Positions 1 to 7,044 of a DNA stretch of 43,705 bases are shown in pieces; positions within the stretch are counted from its first letter, which is position 1, and each line of letters opens with the position of its first letter. Location: NCBI RefSeq assembly GCF_000346615.1, contig NZ_ANNU01000051.1, positions 1 through 43,705 on the forward strand, written 5' to 3'. This DNA is from Nafulsella turpanensis ZLM-10 (GTDB lineage: Bacteria; Bacteroidota; Bacteroidia; Cytophagales; Cyclobacteriaceae). The position numbers were made by a program, and so were the translations under genes. The notes under the pieces are model-generated. The model was not told where the DNA came from, ran no database searches, and saw nothing but the letters and a program-made list of their open reading frames with translations.

Positions 1-2
1 TA

Positions 3-179
3 TATCATGCTGAATTTAAAGTATTTGACCCTCTATTCGTAGAATCAATTCCCGAGTTCAGGTTACTTAGGAAGAGCAATGGCAAAATGGCAGCTTATCA
101 AATTTATAGGATGTGTAAAAAGTCAGGTAATTGTATGGGGAGTGATATAGCTGAAGCCTCAAAGATGGAAACTATATAA
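3..179 (+). CDS. 3' end of an unknown protein, cut by the window edge
   Basis: An open frame enters from the left edge and runs 58 codons to a TAA at 177-179. The other two forward frames close within the first 45 bases. The visible residues are mixed polar and hydrophobic, with two cysteines and a basic patch near the middle, and I recognise no domain. The region is AT-rich compared with carB downstream. It could be the tail of a real gene or a chance frame, because the start is not visible. Confidence 0.4.
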   Translation, partial: YHAEFKVFDPLFVESIPEFRLLRKSNGKMAAYQIYRMCKKSGNCMGSDIAEASKMETI

Positions 180-257
180 GCAAAGGAAGAGAAGACAAAG
201 ATCCAGACCAGGAAAAAAAGAAAAAGCTACGCTAGCCAAAATTAAAAATAAAGGCAT

Positions 258-280
258 AAAAAAAGCGGCTATTAACCGCT
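258..280 (-). terminator. Intrinsic terminator of the small minus-strand gene
   Basis: Read on the minus strand, AGCGG and CCGCT form a 5-bp stem around a 7-base loop, followed directly by seven T residues. It lies 26 bases past the stop codon of the 45-codon gene, which supports that gene being transcribed. The plus-strand reading has no T run. Confidence 0.55.
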
Positions 281-305
281 AAATTCTGCTTCTAAGCTTT
301 TTATT

Positions 306-443
306 TTAATTCCTGGATGGTCTGCTGCCATTGCCGGACCTAACAGGAATCGGCTGTAGCTCCGGTTTAGGGCTTAGCTTTTCCCGCAAACCAGCTACAA
401 GTTCATTTAATGCTTCTAACAAATTATCAATATATATCATCAT
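306..443 (-). CDS. Small 45-residue protein of unknown function
   Basis: This short gene starts with two consecutive ATG codons and ends in TAA. A GGAGG ribosome site (minus strand, 456-452) sits eight bases before the first ATG, notable in a phylum that rarely uses strong Shine-Dalgarno sequences. A terminator follows 26 bases after the stop. The product begins with a predicted amphipathic helix rich in Leu, Glu and Asn over residues 3-24, followed by a Pro-, Ser- and Arg-rich tail. There is no signal peptide or membrane segment. I recognise no family. The ribosome site, open frame and terminator together make it a credible gene; function is unknown. A small regulatory or toxin/antitoxin-sized protein is possible but nothing shows it. 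Confidence 0.55.
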   Translation of the reverse strand: MMIYIDNLLEALNELVAGLREKLSPKPELQPIPVRSGNGSRPSRN

Positions 444-562
444 TTTTATTTCCTCCGTTTGCTTAAGTTACGTTCAATAATGTAATTATCAAATACTATA
501 CCAGAATTAATTTCTATTTTAGTATACGGTACAATTAGCAGGGGGTTTTGTTACCCCTTAAC

Positions 563-574
563 TGCATTAATGCA
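563..574. promoter_or_regulatory. 12-bp palindrome upstream of the carB promoter
   Basis: TGCATTAATGCA is a perfect palindrome ending 16 bases before the -33 box of the carB promoter. The same TGCAT/ATGCA half-sites recur at 619-635 with a wider spacer. A GGGGT/ACCCC hairpin lies just before it at 542-557. It may be an operator; no binding protein is identified. Confidence 0.35.
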
Positions 575-590
575 ATAAGAAGCATCGGCA

Positions 591-621
591 TTTGAATGTT
601 AGGTAATAAGATTTAACTTTG
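591..621 (+). promoter_or_regulatory. Bacteroidota-type promoter of carB
   Basis: TTTG at 591-594, a 19-base spacer, then TAACTTTG at 614-621 match the established Bacteroidota consensus TTTG-N19-TAnnTTTG exactly. Transcription would start near 626-628, giving a leader of about 40 bases before the carB ATG at 668. Confidence 0.65.
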
Positions 622-635
622 CATCCAAAATGCAA
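619..635. promoter_or_regulatory. Inverted repeat over the carB transcription start
   Basis: TTGCAT and ATGCAA are perfect inverted arms separated by five bases. The site overlaps the end of the -7 box and the predicted start of transcription, where a repressor would block initiation. It shares half-sites with the palindrome at 563-574. Confidence 0.35.
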
Positions 636-667
636 TGCTCCACTCATAAAAATTCAACCCTACTTAA

Positions 668-3484
668 ATGCCAAGAGATAATTCCATCAAATCAATTCTG
701 ATTATTGGGAGTGGCCCGATTGTAATTGGACAAGCTGCAGAGTTTGATTACGCTGGTTCTCAGGCAGCGCGCTCTTTAAGAGACGAAGGAATTGAGGTAA
801 TACTTATAAACTCAAATCCTGCAACCATCATGACTGATCCCGTAACGGCAGATCATGTTTACCTCTTACCGCTCGAAAAGAAATCGATAATACAGATTCT
901 GAAAGAACACCCGCAGATAGATGCAGTGCTACCAACAATGGGTGGACAAACAGCTCTCAATCTTGCCATTGACTGTGATAAAGCAGGAATCTGGGAAAAA
1001 TTCAACGTCAGGATTATAGGGGTGGACATTAATGCCATCGAAACCACGGAAGACAGGGAGAAGTTCAGGCTGAAGATGGAGGAGTTAGGGGTGCATGTAT
1101 GCCAGGGAAAAACAGCAACCTCTTTTCTGCAGGGAAAAGAAATTGCGCAGGAAATAGGATTCCCGCTGGTTATCCGCCCCTCCTATACCCTTGGCGGTTC
1201 AGGTGGCGGTTTTGTAGAAAAACCTGAAGAATTTGAAAAGGCCTTAACGGCCGGATTGCATGCTTCACCTATCCATGAAGTACTAATTGAAAAGAGTATC
1301 CTTGGCTGGAAAGAGTATGAACTGGAGCTGTTAAGGGATAACATCGGTAATATTATTATTATCTGTTCCATCGAGAATTTCGACCCAATGGGCATCCACA
1401 CGGGAGATTCCATTACCGTGGCGCCGGCTATGACGCTGCCTGATACAGTGTATCAAAAAATGCGCAACCTGGCCATTACCATGATGAATGGCATTGGCCA
1501 GTTTGCGGGCGGATGTAACGTACAGTTTGCAGTTAATCCTGAGGATGATGATATTGTAGGCATCGAAATTAACCCCCGGGTATCGCGCTCTTCAGCACTG
1601 GCATCGAAAGCTACCGGATATCCTATCGCCAAAATAGCCGCTAAGTTAGCAATTGGTTATAACCTGGATGAGCTTAAAAACCAGATTACCAAAACCACCT
1701 CAGCGTATTTTGAGCCTGCCCTAGACTATGTAATTGTAAAAATTCCTCGCTGGAACTTCGATAAGTTTGAAGGTGCTAACAGGGACCTGGGACTCCAGAT
1801 GAAATCGGTAGGAGAGGTAATGGGTATTGGCCGCAACTTTCAGGAAGCCCTGCAGAAAGCCTGTCAGTCGCTCGAAATAAAGCGGAATGGTTTGGGAGCC
1901 GACGCCAAAGAGCTGACGAATCAGGAGCAAATACTCCAGAGCCTGAAGCGCCCCAGCTGGAACAGGCTCTTCCACATCTATGATGCCTTTAAACTGGGCA
2001 TACCCATGCGTACCATTCTGGAACTGACCAAAATCGACAGGTGGTTTCTGAGCCAGGTCGAAGAGCTGGTCGTGCTGGAAAAGGAAATCCAAAAGTATCA
2101 ACTCGATACGCTGCCGCTTCCACTGATGAAGGAAGCTAAATCGCGTGGCTATGCCGACCGTCAAATTGCCCACCTGCTGGGCTGCATGGAGAGCGAAGTG
2201 TTTAAGAAGCGGCATGAAATGGGAGTGAAGCGGGTATATAAGATGGTCGATACCTGCGCTGCAGAGTTTGAAGCGGAGACCCCTTATTTCTACTCTACTT
2301 TCGAGGAGGAGAACGAGTCGGTTTCTTCCGACCGGAAAAAGGTAATTGTTTTAGGCTCCGGACCTAACCGCATCGGGCAGGGAATTGAATTTGACTATTC
2401 CTGCGTACACGGTATTCTGGCCGCTAAGGAATGTGGCTACGAAACCATCATGATTAACTGTAATCCAGAAACTGTATCGACCGACCCGGATATCGCCGAT
2501 AAGCTATATTTCGAACCGGTGTTCTGGGAACATATTTATGATATTATCCTGCATGAGAAGCCTGTTGGCGTTATTGTGCAGCTGGGTGGACAGACAGCGC
2601 TGAAGTTAGCTGAAAAGCTTAACCGTTATGGAATTCCAATTCTTGGTACAAGTTATGAAAAACTCGATTTAGCTGAAGACAGGGGAAGCTTTTCTCAGCT
2701 GTTGAAGGAAAATAATATCCCTTACCCGGAATTTGGAGTTATTGAAGATGCCGAGCAGGCAGTGGAGCTCTCTAAAACAATAGGTTTTCCATTATTGGTA
2801 CGCCCCAGTTATGTGCTGGGAGGGCAGCGGATGAAGATTGTGATTAATGAGAAAGAACTCGAAAAACATGTAATTGACCTGCTGCGCGATATACCCGGCA
2901 ATAAAGTGCTGCTCGACCATTTTCTTGAGGGTGCAATGGAGGCTGAAGCTGATGCCATCTGTGATGGAGAAGATGTTCACATCATCGGAATTATGCAGCA
3001 CATAGAACCGGCAGGTATACACTCAGGTGACTCTTATGCAGTGCTTCCGCCTTACAACTTAGGCGATTTTGTTATGCAACAGATTGAGAAGTATACCAAA
3101 AAGATTGCCCTTGCCCTGGGGACGGTCGGCCTGATTAACATTCAATTTGCCATTAAAGATGATAAGGTATATATTATCGAGGCCAATCCACGGGCATCGC
3201 GAACCGTGCCTTTTATATGTAAAGCATATCAGGAGCCGTATGTGAATTATGCCACAAAGGTAATGCTCGGAGAAAAGAAGGTAAGAGACTTTAAATTTAA
3301 CCCGCACAGGAAGGGCTATGCTATAAAAGTACCGGTTTTCTCTTTCAATAAGTTCCCGAATGTAAATAAGGAGTTGGGGCCGGAGATGAAATCGACCGGC
3401 GAGGCGATTTACTTTATCGATGACCTGATGGACGACTACTTCCTCAATATTTATTCAGAGCGAAACTTATACCTTAGTAAATAA
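668..3484 (+). CDS. carB: Carbamoyl-phosphate synthase large subunit, without the allosteric domain
   Basis: The enzyme makes carbamoyl phosphate from bicarbonate, glutamine-derived ammonia and two ATP, feeding pyrimidine and arginine synthesis in the cytoplasm. Two homologous ATP-grasp halves are visible. Each begins with a dinucleotide-like segment (SGPIVIGQAAEFDYAG near residue 14, SGPNRIGQGIEFDYS near 567) and each has a RPSY.LGG motif. An oligomerisation region lies between them. The protein is 938 residues against about 1073 in E. coli. It stops right after the segment equivalent to E. coli KFPGVDPLLGPEMRSTGE, so the C-terminal MGS-like domain, which binds UMP and ornithine in E. coli, is absent. 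The stop is clean with no frameshift. carA is not in the window. A DUF4834 gene follows after 14 bases and is probably co-transcribed. Confidence 0.97.
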   Translation: MPRDNSIKSILIIGSGPIVIGQAAEFDYAGSQAARSLRDEGIEVILINSNPATIMTDPVTADHVYLLPLEKKSIIQILKEHPQIDAVLPTMGGQTALNLAIDCDKAGIWEKFNVRIIGVDINAIETTEDREKFRLKMEELGVHVCQGKTATSFLQGKEIAQEIGFPLVIRPSYTLGGSGGGFVEKPEEFEKALTAGLHASPIHEVLIEKSILGWKEYELELLRDNIGNIIIICSIENFDPMGIHTGDSITVAPAMTLPDTVYQKMRNLAITMMNGIGQFAGGCNVQFAVNPEDDDIVGIEINPRVSRSSALASKATGYPIAKIAAKLAIGYNLDELKNQITKTTSAYFEPALDYVIVKIPRWNFDKFEGANRDLGLQMKSVGEVMGIGRNFQEALQKACQSLEIKRNGLGADAKELTNQEQILQSLKRPSWNRLFHIYDAFKLGIPMRTILELTKIDRWFLSQVEELVVLEKEIQKYQLDTLPLPLMKEAKSRGYADRQIAHLLGCMESEVFKKRHEMGVKRVYKMVDTCAAEFEAETPYFYSTFEEENESVSSDRKKVIVLGSGPNRIGQGIEFDYSCVHGILAAKECGYETIMINCNPETVSTDPDIADKLYFEPVFWEHIYDIILHEKPVGVIVQLGGQTALKLAEKLNRYGIPILGTSYEKLDLAEDRGSFSQLLKENNIPYPEFGVIEDAEQAVELSKTIGFPLLVRPSYVLGGQRMKIVINEKELEKHVIDLLRDIPGNKVLLDHFLEGAMEAEADAICDGEDVHIIGIMQHIEPAGIHSGDSYAVLPPYNLGDFVMQQIEKYTKKIALALGTVGLINIQFAIKDDKVYIIEANPRASRTVPFICKAYQEPYVNYATKVMLGEKKVRDFKFNPHRKGYAIKVPVFSFNKFPNVNKELGPEMKSTGEAIYFIDDLMDDYFLNIYSERNLYLSK

Positions 3485-3498
3485 GTTAGCAAAAAGAT

Positions 3499-3750
3499 AT
3501 GATATTAAAGATTTTTACTTTCTTACTCATCTGTTACCTGCTTTACAGGTTTATTGGTTTTTTCTTTAAGGCCTTTTTCATCCTGCTGGGGCAGCGGCAT
3601 AAAAATAGTCATAAGCAACAGCGGCAGCGGCAAAACCGCCGTCGTCCGGAAGGAAGTATTCATGTAGAGTATGAGCCGCCGAAAGAAAAAAGAAAGCAGG
3701 TGAATTTCCGTGGTGGGGAGTATGTAGATTACGAAGAAGTAGATAAATAG
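3499..3750 (+). CDS. DUF4834 family small membrane protein
   Basis: This 83-residue protein has one hydrophobic N-terminal segment (about residues 5-32, rich in Phe, Leu and Tyr). A very basic, Gln- and Arg-rich stretch follows (35-50), then an acidic end with GGEYVDYEEV. That layout is typical of the DUF4834 family, which is restricted to Bacteroidota and has no assigned function. The tail likely faces the cytoplasm under the positive-inside rule. It starts 14 bases after carB and is followed by a terminator at 3764-3796, so it closes the carB transcript. Confidence 0.75.
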   Translation: MILKIFTFLLICYLLYRFIGFFFKAFFILLGQRHKNSHKQQRQRQNRRRPEGSIHVEYEPPKEKRKQVNFRGGEYVDYEEVDK

Positions 3751-3763
3751 CTATAAGTTAACA

Positions 3764-3796
3764 AAGAGGCCATTCTGTAAGGAGTGGCCTTTTCTT
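3764..3796 (+). terminator. Intrinsic terminator after the carB transcript
   Basis: AGGCCATTC (3767-3775) pairs with GAGTGGCCT (3782-3790), with one T-G wobble, around a 6-base loop. A T-rich run follows. It lies 14 bases after the DUF4834 stop codon. Confidence 0.7.
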
Positions 3797-3807
3797 TTGC
3801 CTTCTGT

Positions 3808-3841
3808 AAAAAGAAAAAGCCTCTGCTGCTTTAGCGGAGGC
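3808..3841 (-). terminator. Intrinsic terminator of the small lipoprotein-like gene
   Basis: On the minus strand GCCTC-C-GC pairs with GC-A-GAGGC (one mismatch), followed by TTTTTCTTTTT. It sits about 20 bases past the stop at 3862, facing the carB terminator in a convergent arrangement. Confidence 0.65.
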
Positions 3842-3861
3842 CCAATAAGAGGGGAGGTTTA

Positions 3862-4068
3862 TCAGTAGTTCCTTAACTTGTTTTTCTTCTGTTTCATTTT
3901 CGGGCGCTTTGTTTTATTTACCACTTTATCGTGCTTCATGGCTTCGTAGTCATGGTAAGTTTGTCCCTGCTGCCTTACATACACGGTACGACTGCAACTA
4001 CTTGCGCTATAACTGATAATACAGCAAACAAAAACCCCCAGGAGCAACTTTAGTATATATTTGTTCAT
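3862..4068 (-). CDS. Small lipoprotein-like protein, unknown function
   Basis: A 68-residue protein with a basic N-terminus (MNKY), a hydrophobic segment (residues 5-20), and then ASSC at 22-25, a weak lipobox that would place a lipidated cysteine at residue 25. The remainder is short, strongly basic and rich in Lys, Arg and Gln. Tiny basic lipoproteins of this type are frequent in Cytophagales and have no known role. The gene stands alone, divergent from fbaB, with its own terminator. A TACCTTTA sequence at 4109-4102 on the minus strand resembles a -7 box with one mismatch. Confidence 0.6.
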   Translation of the reverse strand: MNKYILKLLLGVFVCCIISYSASSCSRTVYVRQQGQTYHDYEAMKHDKVVNKTKRPKMKQKKNKLRNY

Positions 4069-4196
4069 ATTGATTATTCTTTATAAAATTGGCCCGTTAA
4101 ATAAAGGTATGAAAATGCTCCGGAATGGCGCTGCCCGATAAAGGACCATAAAGTACCAATGAAAGAAATTTTACAAACTGTTAATTTTTTAGCTCT

Positions 4197-5255
4197 ATGT
4201 CAACCAACAAAATCGAACAGCTTTTAGGTAAAGAAGCAGAAAACCTGCTCAACCACGAATGTAAAACCATCTCTAAAGATCAGCTCTACCTGCCTGGCCC
4301 CAACAGTATAGATGAGATTTTTGCCTATTCAAACCGTAATCCGCAGGTAATGCGGAGTCTGGCCTCTCTCTACAATACAGGACGTCTTGCCGGTACTGGT
4401 TATGTATCCATTCTGCCAGTCGACCAGGGCATTGAACATACTGCAGGTGCTTCTTTTGCTCCTAACCCTGCCTACTTCGACCCTGAAAATATTATCAAGC
4501 TGGCGATAGAGGGTGGCTGTAATGCCGTAGCCACTACTTTTGGTAACCTGGCGCTCATGAGCCGTAAGTATGCTCATAAGATTCCTTTCGTGGTAAAAAT
4601 CAACCATAACGAGCTTATGACCTATCCGAATAAATACGACCAGATTATGTTTGGTACGGTTGAAGAGGCATGGAATTTAGGTGCAGCGGCCGTTGGGGCG
4701 ACTATTTATTTTGGGTCTCCGGAATCGAACCGCCAGATTGTGGAGGTAGCTGCCGCCTTTGAAAGAGCGCATGAATTAGGTTTGGCCACTATTCTCTGGT
4801 GCTATACCCGTAACAACGACTTTAAGAAAGATGGTACTGATTACCATGTAGCCGCCGACCTTACCGGCCAGGCAAACCACCTGGGTGTAACCATTCAGGC
4901 CGATATTATTAAGCAGAAGCTACCAGAAACCAATGGAGGCTTTAAGGAAATTGGCTTTGGCAAAACCCACAAGGGCATGTACGATAAGCTGTCGTCCGAC
5001 AATCCAATTGACCTTACCCGCTACCAGGTAGCCAACTGCTATATGGGCAAAATTGGCTTAATTAACTCAGGTGGGGCATCTGCCGGCGAATCTGACCTGC
5101 AGGATGCCGTTCGTACCGCAGTGGTGAACAAACGTGCCGGTGGTATGGGCCTAATCAGTGGTCGTAAGGCTTTCCAGCGCCCAATGAAAGAAGGTGTTGA
5201 ACTTTTAAATGCGATTCAGGACGTTTATCTTTCTCAAGAAGTAACGATTGCATAA
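4197..5255 (+). CDS. fbaB: Class I fructose-bisphosphate aldolase (FbaB/DhnA type)
   Basis: The enzyme reversibly cleaves fructose-1,6-bisphosphate into glyceraldehyde-3-phosphate and dihydroxyacetone phosphate, using a Schiff-base lysine instead of zinc. At 352 residues it matches the E. coli FbaB length. It carries near-identical blocks: [14 protein letters not shown] near residue 71, ADIIKQK near 235, SDNPIDL.RYQ.ANCYMG and [10 protein letters not shown]. The lysine at about residue 239 in ADIIKQK is the likely Schiff-base residue by analogy. accD follows after 27 bases, so glycolysis and fatty-acid initiation may share a transcript. Confidence 0.95.
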   Translation: MSTNKIEQLLGKEAENLLNHECKTISKDQLYLPGPNSIDEIFAYSNRNPQVMRSLASLYNTGRLAGTGYVSILPVDQGIEHTAGASFAPNPAYFDPENIIKLAIEGGCNAVATTFGNLALMSRKYAHKIPFVVKINHNELMTYPNKYDQIMFGTVEEAWNLGAAAVGATIYFGSPESNRQIVEVAAAFERAHELGLATILWCYTRNNDFKKDGTDYHVAADLTGQANHLGVTIQADIIKQKLPETNGGFKEIGFGKTHKGMYDKLSSDNPIDLTRYQVANCYMGKIGLINSGGASAGESDLQDAVRTAVVNKRAGGMGLISGRKAFQRPMKEGVELLNAIQDVYLSQEVTIA

Positions 5256-5282
5256 ATTTGCACTCTTAACAAAAAGAGACTT

Positions 5283-6122
5283 ATGGCTTGGTTTAAGAGA
5301 AAGGATAAAGGAATCCTTACCCCTACAGAAGCAAAGAAGGAAGTACCAGATGGGTTATGGTTTAAAACACCTGCCGGGAAGATTATCCATACCCGTGAAC
5401 TGAAGGAGAACTGCTATGTAGTACCGGACGATAACTACCATGTAAGAATCGGCTCGAAGGAATACTTCGAAATTCTGTTCGATAAAAATGAATTTAAAGA
5501 ACTGGATGCCGATTTGGAATCTGCCGACCCACTCTCCTTTGTCGACAGTAAACCTTACCCGCAGCGGATACAGGCTTCGCAAAAAAAAGTGGGCCTGAAA
5601 GATGCGGTACGGACTGCGCACGGCAAAGTGCATGGGCAGGATTTGGTGGTAGGCTGTATGGACTTCAGCTTTATTGGTGGTTCCATGGGGTCTGTGGTAG
5701 GGGAAAAAATAGCCAGGGCCATTAACTATAGCCTGGAACATAAAATTCCTTTTCTGATGATTTCCAAATCGGGCGGTGCCCGTATGATGGAAGCAGGCTA
5801 TTCTCTGATGCAGATGGCGAAAACCTCGGCCAGGCTGGCGTTACTCTCAGAAGCAGGTATTCCTTATATCTCGCTCCTGACCGACCCAACCACCGGTGGG
5901 GTAACAGCTTCTTTTGCCATGCTGGGCGATTTTAATATTGCCGAGCCCGATGCTCTCATAGGCTTTGCCGGTCCACGTGTTATTCGCGAAACCATTGGTA
6001 AAGATCTGCCAAAAGGCTTTCAGAGCTCAGAGTTTGTACTGGAACATGGTTTCCTCGATTTTATCGTGGACCGTCGCAACCTGAAAAGCAAAATAGCACT
6101 GCTCCTGAAAGTGCTCTCTTAA
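5283..6122 (+). CDS. accD: Acetyl-CoA carboxylase carboxyltransferase beta subunit, no zinc ribbon
   Basis: AccD works with AccA to move the carboxyl group from biotin to acetyl-CoA, forming malonyl-CoA. The crotonase-like core is clear: [19 protein letters not shown] near residue 123, [11 protein letters not shown] near 160, and [13 protein letters not shown] near 200. The start MAWFKRK is typical. Where E. coli AccD has four zinc cysteines (KCDSCG and VCPKCDHH), this protein reads KTPAGK and VVPDDNYH, so all four are missing. The surrounding fold-matching residues (GLW near 25, HVRIG near 58) remain. As far as I recall this loss is common in Bacteroidota. A TAAATTTG at 5253-5260 could be an internal -7 box, with only TTTC at -33. 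A terminator follows the gene. Confidence 0.95.
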   Translation: MAWFKRKDKGILTPTEAKKEVPDGLWFKTPAGKIIHTRELKENCYVVPDDNYHVRIGSKEYFEILFDKNEFKELDADLESADPLSFVDSKPYPQRIQASQKKVGLKDAVRTAHGKVHGQDLVVGCMDFSFIGGSMGSVVGEKIARAINYSLEHKIPFLMISKSGGARMMEAGYSLMQMAKTSARLALLSEAGIPYISLLTDPTTGGVTASFAMLGDFNIAEPDALIGFAGPRVIRETIGKDLPKGFQSSEFVLEHGFLDFIVDRRNLKSKIALLLKVLS

Positions 6123-6142
6123 ACCATGAGTATACGATAATG

Positions 6143-6173
6143 AAAAAAGCTGACCTTAGGGTTGGCTTTTTTT
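6143..6173 (+). terminator. Intrinsic terminator after accD
   Basis: AGCTGACC (6148-6155) pairs with GGTTGGCT (6160-6167) through two G-T wobbles, followed by a run of seven T residues. It lies about 20 bases past the accD stop. Confidence 0.65.
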
Positions 6174-6321
6174 ATGCCATACAGGCAGTTGCCGTCCAAA
6201 CTCAAATCCCTGTTCCGGAAAATTTTGAGACTCAGAACAAACTATACCGCTTGGTTTACAGTATAAATTAGGAAAGTGAAGCATTTTTAGTAAAGAGATC
6301 TTAATTTTTTACCGATACATT

Positions 6322-6804
6322 ATGGATACCTCATTAGAGAATAGAAAAATTACCCCAACGATAATTGCACTGTATGGCTTGTGTGCCGAGCTGGTACCAA
6401 TAGTAGCCAATCTGCTCTATGTGTATGTGTGGGGAAATCTTATTCACCCGGAGTATAACCTCGGCTTTACAGAGGATTATATGGAAAATACCGGTATCAT
6501 GATTTTTCTTTCCATTGGCTTTCTCAGTTACCTAGGTACGGCCTTCTGGATAGCTAAAAGAAGTCTTACCCGCACATTTTATAATAGTGCACGCCTGGTA
6601 TTGGTAGGTGTAATTGTGGAGCTTATCTTCTACTGGATTATTGGCGTAGGCTTTGAATTCAGGTATGCCTTCTCCTTTATTACTTATTTAATTGCTGTTC
6701 TGCTGGCCACCTTAACACCTACCCTCCTGAAGGGAAAGCGGACCCACCGCAAAGATTGGGATGAAAAGAAAGATCAGGGATATGAGCAGGTGAAGAGAAA
6801 ATAA
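6322..6804 (+). CDS. Four-helix membrane protein of unknown function
   Basis: A 160-residue protein with four hydrophobic segments at about residues 14-36, 53-75, 90-107 and 112-133. A strongly charged Lys-, Asp- and Arg-rich tail follows. The shape resembles small DUF4199-like membrane proteins of Bacteroidota, but I cannot confirm the family. The basic tail suggests a cytoplasmic C-terminus. The gene is monocistronic, with terminators on both sides. There is no signal peptide cleavage site and no catalytic motif. Confidence 0.75.
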   Translation: MDTSLENRKITPTIIALYGLCAELVPIVANLLYVYVWGNLIHPEYNLGFTEDYMENTGIMIFLSIGFLSYLGTAFWIAKRSLTRTFYNSARLVLVGVIVELIFYWIIGVGFEFRYAFSFITYLIAVLLATLTPTLLKGKRTHRKDWDEKKDQGYEQVKRK

Positions 6805-6827
6805 ATAAAACTGAAATAGTAGCTGAT

Positions 6828-6866
6828 AAAGGAGGAGATTCGGGAGCGGATCTCCTCCTTTATTTT
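6828..6866 (+). terminator. Strong intrinsic terminator
   Basis: A perfect 12-bp stem, AAAGGAGGAGAT with ATCTCCTCCTTT, encloses a 10-base loop and is followed by TATTTTG. It terminates the membrane-protein gene that ends at 6804. Confidence 0.75.
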
Positions 6867-7044
6867 GCTTAATGCTATAAAGTGCTCTTTATTAGTTACT
6901 AAGCTCTCCCTTCCACAGCTAATAGAATGAAAGAATAATTTATAACAATTAATACTTTTTAATAAAATGTTCGTATTTTAACTCTGAAGAGTACAATGAC
7001 CTTCGCATTTTTAAGTGATTAATTAATTTTTTCTATTTATAAGC

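Noticed and set aside
1721-2215. 164-codon open frame on the minus strand within carB
   Set aside because: It lies fully antisense to a strongly supported gene, has no ribosome site, and its translation has no domain character.
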